Assembly: GCF_026341775.1 (NCBI RefSeq)
Contig: NZ_JAPEOB010000001.1
Coordinates: 2,914,001 to 2,978,000, forward strand
Origin: Streptomyces sp. NBC_00654
GTDB lineage: Bacteria > Actinomycetota > Actinomycetes > Streptomycetales > Streptomycetaceae
Length of the DNA stretch: 64,000 nucleotides
Direction of reading: 5' to 3'
The notes under the pieces are model-generated. The model made no database searches. It saw only the letters and a program-made list of their open reading frames with translations, and was not told the DNA's origin. A program made the translations under genes and the position numbers. Below, in pieces: positions 60,392 through 64,000 of this stretch; position 1 is the stretch's first letter; every line of letters begins with the position of its first letter.

Positions 60392-61150
60392 ATGACGCAG
60401 CCTCTTCCCGCCACGCCGTCCGTACGCCTCGACGACCTGATCGCGGCCATCAAGAACAGCCACACCGACGCCCTGGAACAGCTGTCGGGCGCGGTCGTCG
60501 CCGCCGACCACCTCGGCGACGTCGCCGACCACCTCATCGGCCACTTCGTGGACCAGGCCCGCCGCTCCGGCGCCTCCTGGACGGACATCGGCCGGAGCAT
60601 GGGGGTGACCCGGCAGGCCGCCCAGAAGCGCTTCGTCCCCAAGAAGACCGACGCGAGCACCGGTTCCGCCTCCGACCTGGACCCGAGCCAGGGATTCGGC
60701 CGCTTCACCCAGCGCGCCCGCAACGTCGTCATGGCCGCCCACAACGAGTCCCAGGCCGCCCGGCACGCCGAGATCCTCCCGGCCCACCTGGCACTCGGCC
60801 TCCTCGCCGAGCCCGAAGGTATCGCCGCCCGGGTCATCGCCGCCCAGGGGGTGAGCCCGGACGCCGTCCGCACCGCCGCGGCCGCCGCTCTGCCTCCCGC
60901 CGCCGACGAGGTGCCCGAGCTGATCCCGTACGACGCGGATTCCCGCAAGGTCCTGGAGCTGACCTTCCGTGAGGCGCTCCGGCTCGGACACAACTACGTC
61001 GGCACCGAGCACGTCCTGCTGGCCCTGCTGGAGTTCGAGGACGGCTCCGGTGTGCTCACCGGCCTCGGCATCGGCAAGGACGCCGCTTCGGCCGCCGTCG
61101 AAACCGCCGTGACCGAAGCGGCCGCGGCCCTGTGGCAGCAGGAATCCTGA
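60392..61150 (+). CDS. Clp N-domain protein with an HTH segment
   Basis: A 252-residue protein. Residues ~45-75 form an HTH (RRSGASWTDIGRSMGVTRQA) like those in Streptomyces regulators. Residues ~108-250 hold two Clp repeat (ClpA/ClpC N-domain) motifs (ARNVVMAAHNESQAARHAEI, then LGHNYVGTEHVLLALLEFED). No ATPase domain follows. The predicted -10 places the transcript start at the ATG itself, so the mRNA may be leaderless; AAGG in the operator arm is an alternative ribosome site. It is probably a repressor of its own promoter with a Clp-N sensor or adaptor module. Confidence 0.88.
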   Translation: MTQPLPATPSVRLDDLIAAIKNSHTDALEQLSGAVVAADHLGDVADHLIGHFVDQARRSGASWTDIGRSMGVTRQAAQKRFVPKKTDASTGSASDLDPSQGFGRFTQRARNVVMAAHNESQAARHAEILPAHLALGLLAEPEGIAARVIAAQGVSPDAVRTAAAAALPPAADEVPELIPYDADSRKVLELTFREALRLGHNYVGTEHVLLALLEFEDGSGVLTGLGIGKDAASAAVETAVTEAAAALWQQES

Positions 61151-61171
61151 CCGACGCGCGCGACGGCGGGT

Positions 61172-61951
61172 TCAGTGCACCGAGAACCCGCCGTCGACGA
61201 AGACCGACTGGCCGGTGACATAGGCCGAGCCCCGGCCCGCCAGGAACACCGCCGCGCCCGCGAAGTCCTCGGGCAGCCCGTTGCGCCCGGTCATCGTGCG
61301 GGCGGCCAGGGCCGCAACCTTCTCCGGGTCGGCGGAGAGCCGCTCGTTGAGCGGGGTCATCACGAAGCCGGGCACCAGCGTGTTGCAGGTGACGCCGTAC
61401 GGCGACCAGGCCTCCGCCTGCGAGCGGGCCAGCGACTCCAGTGCGCCCTTGGACACCCCGTACGCGCCGCTCTGCACGAACGCGCGGTGGGCCTGCTGCG
61501 AGGTGATGTGGATGATCCGTCCGAAGCCCCGCTCGGCCATGCCCGGCCCGAAGCGCTGCCCCAGCAGATAGGGCGCCTTCAGATTCACGGTCATCGTGGT
61601 GTCCCAGACGTCCTCGCCCAGCTCGCCCATCGGTGGGCGCAGATTGATCCCGGCGCAGTTCACCAGGATGTCCGGCTCCCCGAAGGGCGCCACCGCCGCC
61701 TCGGCACCCCCGCGCACACCGTCGGCGGTGCTCAGATCGGCGCTCACCCAGGCCGCCCGGCAGCCCTCGGCCGTCAGCTCGTCCACCGTCGCGGCCAGCT
61801 CCGCCTCGCGGCGCGCCACGACGACGACGCTCGCCCCCGCACGGGCGAGGGCTCCGGTGATCGCCCGGCCGATGCCGGAGCTGCCGCCGGTCACCACGGC
61901 GACCCGGCCCTCCAGGGAGAACAGTTCGGACAGATAGGTCTGCGAGATCAT
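61172..61951 (-). CDS. Short-chain dehydrogenase (gluconate 5-dehydrogenase-like)
   Basis: A 259-residue classical SDR. It has VTGGSSGIGRAITGAL near residue 20, NCAGIN near 95, catalytic YGVSKGAL near 160 and VPGFVMTPLNERLS after it. The overall pattern (LFSLEGRVAVVTGGSSGIG, FVDGGFSVH end) resembles gluconate 5-dehydrogenases. It converges with the Clp-N gene, 21 bp apart. No sugar acid genes adjoin, so the substrate is uncertain. Confidence 0.92.
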   Translation of the reverse strand: MISQTYLSELFSLEGRVAVVTGGSSGIGRAITGALARAGASVVVVARREAELAATVDELTAEGCRAAWVSADLSTADGVRGGAEAAVAPFGEPDILVNCAGINLRPPMGELGEDVWDTTMTVNLKAPYLLGQRFGPGMAERGFGRIIHITSQQAHRAFVQSGAYGVSKGALESLARSQAEAWSPYGVTCNTLVPGFVMTPLNERLSADPEKVAALAARTMTGRNGLPEDFAGAAVFLAGRGSAYVTGQSVFVDGGFSVH

Positions 61952-62098
61952 GTCCGCACCCTAAGGGCTGTCCCGGGAGCCCGGATGCCGGGTCGCGTGA
62001 CGGGGCGAGGTGTCCCGCGCAACCCGATCCGGGTGTCGGATCGGCAACGGCCGCGCGCCTTGTGGTGCGGAACGTGGCGGGGGTGGGACCCTAGTGGT

Positions 62099-62539
62099 AT
62101 GAACATCCCTTTCTTGGACAACTGGCGTAAGCGTCAGGGCGGTACGCACGGAGCGGCGCTCGCGGCCGCCGTCGAGGCGGATCCCGACGGCGTGGCCGAG
62201 CTGCTCGCCGAATGCGAGCTGCTGCGCGTCCGAGCAGGGCAGAACGGCCTCGAACTCGACGACAGTCCTGCCTCGTTGACCGCGCTCGACCAGCTGCCGC
62301 CCCGCTGGCGCGACGACCCCGAGGAACTTCCCTGGCTGGGCAACGACGCCGGCCTCTACCTCGGGACCGTCCTCGTGCGTACCGTCCCCGGCGCGGTGTG
62401 GGACATCTGGCCGAGCGGCCGGCCCGTGGTGCGCCTGGCCTCCGGGCGCGAGATCGATGTCGTCGAGGCCGGTCTCGACTGGGCGATGGCGGGCAGCCCC
62501 GAGCTCTCCCAGGTGTACGCGGAGTCCGCCGAAGGCTGA
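62099..62539 (+). CDS. Hypothetical protein (possibly a Streptomyces DUF family)
   Basis: A 146-residue cytosolic protein, starting MNIPFLDNWRKRQGG. A helix AALAAAVEADPDGVAELLAE is followed by a Trp-rich region (LPPRWRDDPEELPWLG) and a strand-rich part (YLGTVLVRTVPGAVWDIWP, VVRLASGREIDVV), which may be an alpha/beta cap. I recall similar Streptomyces proteins grouped as a DUF (6278), not verified. It diverges from the SDR. Function unknown. Confidence 0.75.
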   Translation: MNIPFLDNWRKRQGGTHGAALAAAVEADPDGVAELLAECELLRVRAGQNGLELDDSPASLTALDQLPPRWRDDPEELPWLGNDAGLYLGTVLVRTVPGAVWDIWPSGRPVVRLASGREIDVVEAGLDWAMAGSPELSQVYAESAEG

Positions 62540-62662
62540 CCCCGCGGCCCGGCCGAGATAAAAAGCCTTATGCACCATTTACGCGTGTCGGGTGCGAAGT
62601 CCCTTATCGGGATGGATAGTTTGCGCTGACCTCGACACAGCGACAAGTGGGTAGGGCAGCGT

Positions 62663-63406
62663 ATGGCCGTCGATCCGTTGATCGAGCTGCGGGACGTCAA
62701 CAAGCATTTCGGAGAGTTGCACGTCCTGCAGAACATCAATCTCACCGTCGGCCGCGGGGAGGTGGTGGTGGTCATCGGCCCGTCCGGATCCGGCAAGTCA
62801 ACGCTCTGCCGGACGATCAACAGACTTGAGACGATCGAGTCGGGCCACATCAGCATCGACGGCAGACCCCTCCCGGAGGAGGGGAAGGGGCTCGCGCAGC
62901 TCCGGGCCGAAGTCGGCATGGTCTTCCAGTCGTTCAACCTGTTCGCACACAAGACCGTGCTGGCCAATGTCTCCCTCGCCCAGCTCAAGGTCCGCAAGCG
63001 AAAGAAGGACGAGGCCGACAAACGCTCCAGGGAGCTGCTGGAGCGGGTCGGTCTCGCCTCGCAGGCCGACAAGTTCCCCGCGCAGCTCTCCGGCGGCCAG
63101 CAGCAGCGTGTGGCCATCGCCCGCGCCCTGGCCATGGACCCCAAGGCCCTGCTGTTCGACGAGCCCACCTCGGCGCTCGACCCGGAAATGATCAATGAGG
63201 TGCTGGAGGTCATGCAGCAGCTCGCCCAGGAGGGCATGACCATGGTCGTGGTCACGCACGAGATGGGCTTCGCCCGTTCCGCCGCCAACCGCGTCGTGTT
63301 CATGGCCGACGGCTGCATCGTGGAGGACCGCACGCCGGAGGACTTCTTCACGTCCCCGTCGAGCGACCGCGCCAAGGACTTCCTGTCCAAGATCCTCAAG
63401 CACTGA
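62663..63406 (+). CDS. gluA: Glutamate/glutamine ABC transporter ATP-binding protein
   Basis: A 247-residue polar amino acid uptake ATPase. It has Walker [19 protein letters not shown] near residue 38, Q loop [10 protein letters not shown] near 90, signature [20 protein letters not shown] near 142 and Walker [15 protein letters not shown] near 162, the DPEM ending being typical of GlnQ/GluA. It is followed after 11 bp by the binding protein, as in the gluABCD operon. About 120 bp of relatively AT-rich leader precedes it. Confidence 0.95.
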   Translation: MAVDPLIELRDVNKHFGELHVLQNINLTVGRGEVVVVIGPSGSGKSTLCRTINRLETIESGHISIDGRPLPEEGKGLAQLRAEVGMVFQSFNLFAHKTVLANVSLAQLKVRKRKKDEADKRSRELLERVGLASQADKFPAQLSGGQQQRVAIARALAMDPKALLFDEPTSALDPEMINEVLEVMQQLAQEGMTMVVVTHEMGFARSAANRVVFMADGCIVEDRTPEDFFTSPSSDRAKDFLSKILKH

Positions 63407-63417
63407 CGGGAGGCTCC

Positions 63418-64000
63418 GTGTTGCGTACCACGAACTCGCGTACGAGAAGGTCCCGTACGGCAAGGTCCCGTACCGGGACGAAGGCCGCCGCTCTGGCCGG
63501 TCTCCTGCTCGCCGCGCTCGCGGCCGGGTGCGGCAAGGAGGGCAGCCCGCCGGTCAAGGGCCCGAAGCCGGAGGCGCTGCCCCAGTACACGGTCGACACC
63601 GGCTTCGACCTGCCCGACTCCCCGACCTGGGAGAAGGCCAAACGGCGGGGCCACCTGGTGGTCGGCGCCAAGGAGGACCAGCCCTACCTGGGCGAGAAGG
63701 ACCCGGCCAGCGGGATCTACTCCGGCTTCGACATCGAGATCGCCCGTATGACAGCGGCTTCGCTCGGCTTCGCACCGAAGTCGGTCCGCTTCAGGACGAT
63801 CGCCTCCGCCAACCGCGAGACCGCCCTCCAGAACGGGCAGATCGACTACTACGTCGGCACCTACACCATCAACGACATGCGCAAGAAGCTCGTCGGGTTC
63901 GCCGGCCCCTACTACATGGCCGGCCAGGGGCTGCTGGTGCGCACCGACGAGAACGACATCCACGGACCGCAGGACCTGGCGGGCAAGACCGTGTGCTCGG
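63418..64000 (+). CDS. gluB: Glutamate ABC transporter substrate-binding lipoprotein (partial)
   Basis: The gene runs off the right edge; about 194 codons are seen. A basic Arg/Ser/Thr-rich n-region with a repeated RTxxSRT pattern leads to the hydrophobic core AALAGLLLAALAAGC, the lipobox. The mature part has KRRGHLVVGAKEDQPYLGEK and YSGFDIEIARMTAASLGF, typical of GluB/GlnH receptors. GGGAGG lies just upstream. GTG at 63418 or TTG at 63421 may be the start. The two permease genes should follow outside the window. Confidence 0.93.
   Translation, partial: MLRTTNSRTRRSRTARSRTGTKAAALAGLLLAALAAGCGKEGSPPVKGPKPEALPQYTVDTGFDLPDSPTWEKAKRRGHLVVGAKEDQPYLGEKDPASGIYSGFDIEIARMTAASLGFAPKSVRFRTIASANRETALQNGQIDYYVGTYTINDMRKKLVGFAGPYYMAGQGLLVRTDENDIHGPQDLAGKTVCS

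Overview
The window reads as chromosomal DNA of a Streptomyces-type actinomycete. It is very GC-rich with long antisense shadow frames, it uses many GTG and TTG starts, it has DesK-type two-component pairs facing ABC exporters, Tat and lipoprotein signals, and a GH46 chitosanase. From memory, the gene order resembles the purine and allantoin catabolic arm region of Streptomyces coelicolor. No tRNA, rRNA, CRISPR array, insertion sequence, integrase or replication origin was recognised.

Region by region: 1-3.6 kb, a truncated LuxR-type regulator divergent from two acyl-CoA synthetases. 3.7-5.3 kb, a small unknown, a GNAT and a zinc-ribbon protein with a degenerate Mrr-like fold. 5.5-11.3 kb, the glyoxylate branch: gcl, then catalase, glxR and hyi on the other strand. 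11.4-18.9 kb, a lactonase-like protein, a two-gene regulator-like pair, the urate operon uraD-uraH-uricase, a decayed purine permease fragment, an 8-oxoguanine deaminase and an NCS2 permease. 19-31.4 kb, mixed genes: chitosanase, SH3 protein, hydrolase, HEAT protein, fibronectin lipoprotein, M20 peptidase with YfcC transporter, TetR, orphan sugar-binding lipoprotein and an iron-box membrane protein. 31.5-42.2 kb, malate synthase, a MocA-like transferase, a two-component system with an ABC exporter, then allR and allB-alc. 42.3-50.3 kb, small redox enzymes, a TetR, a second two-component system and tandem P450s. 50.4-57.4 kb, an inositol-dehydrogenase-like and GntR pair and a CUT2-type sugar ABC operon with a ROK protein. 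57.5-64 kb, a fused 3-oxoadipate-type enzyme, MBL, exonuclease III, a Clp-N regulator, an SDR and the start of a glutamate ABC operon that runs off the end.

The unifying theme is purine to glyoxylate catabolism. Urate is oxidised by uricase, processed by UraH and UraD to allantoin, opened by AllB and split by Alc to urea and ureidoglycolate. Glyoxylate can then go through Gcl, Hyi and GlxR to glycerate, or through AceB to malate. Catalase would remove the hydrogen peroxide made by uricase. Two distinct operator families tie these dispersed units together. One is a tandem 15-6-15 bp TTCCR-N5-YGGAA element at gcl, hyi and allR/allB. The other is a 17-bp TTCAAC-N5-GTTGAA element at catalase, uraD, aceB and allB. 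The catalase and uraD promoters match at 27 of 30 positions, which is the most striking regulatory signal in the window. Xanthine dehydrogenase, ureidoglycolate lyase and glycerate kinase are not in the window.
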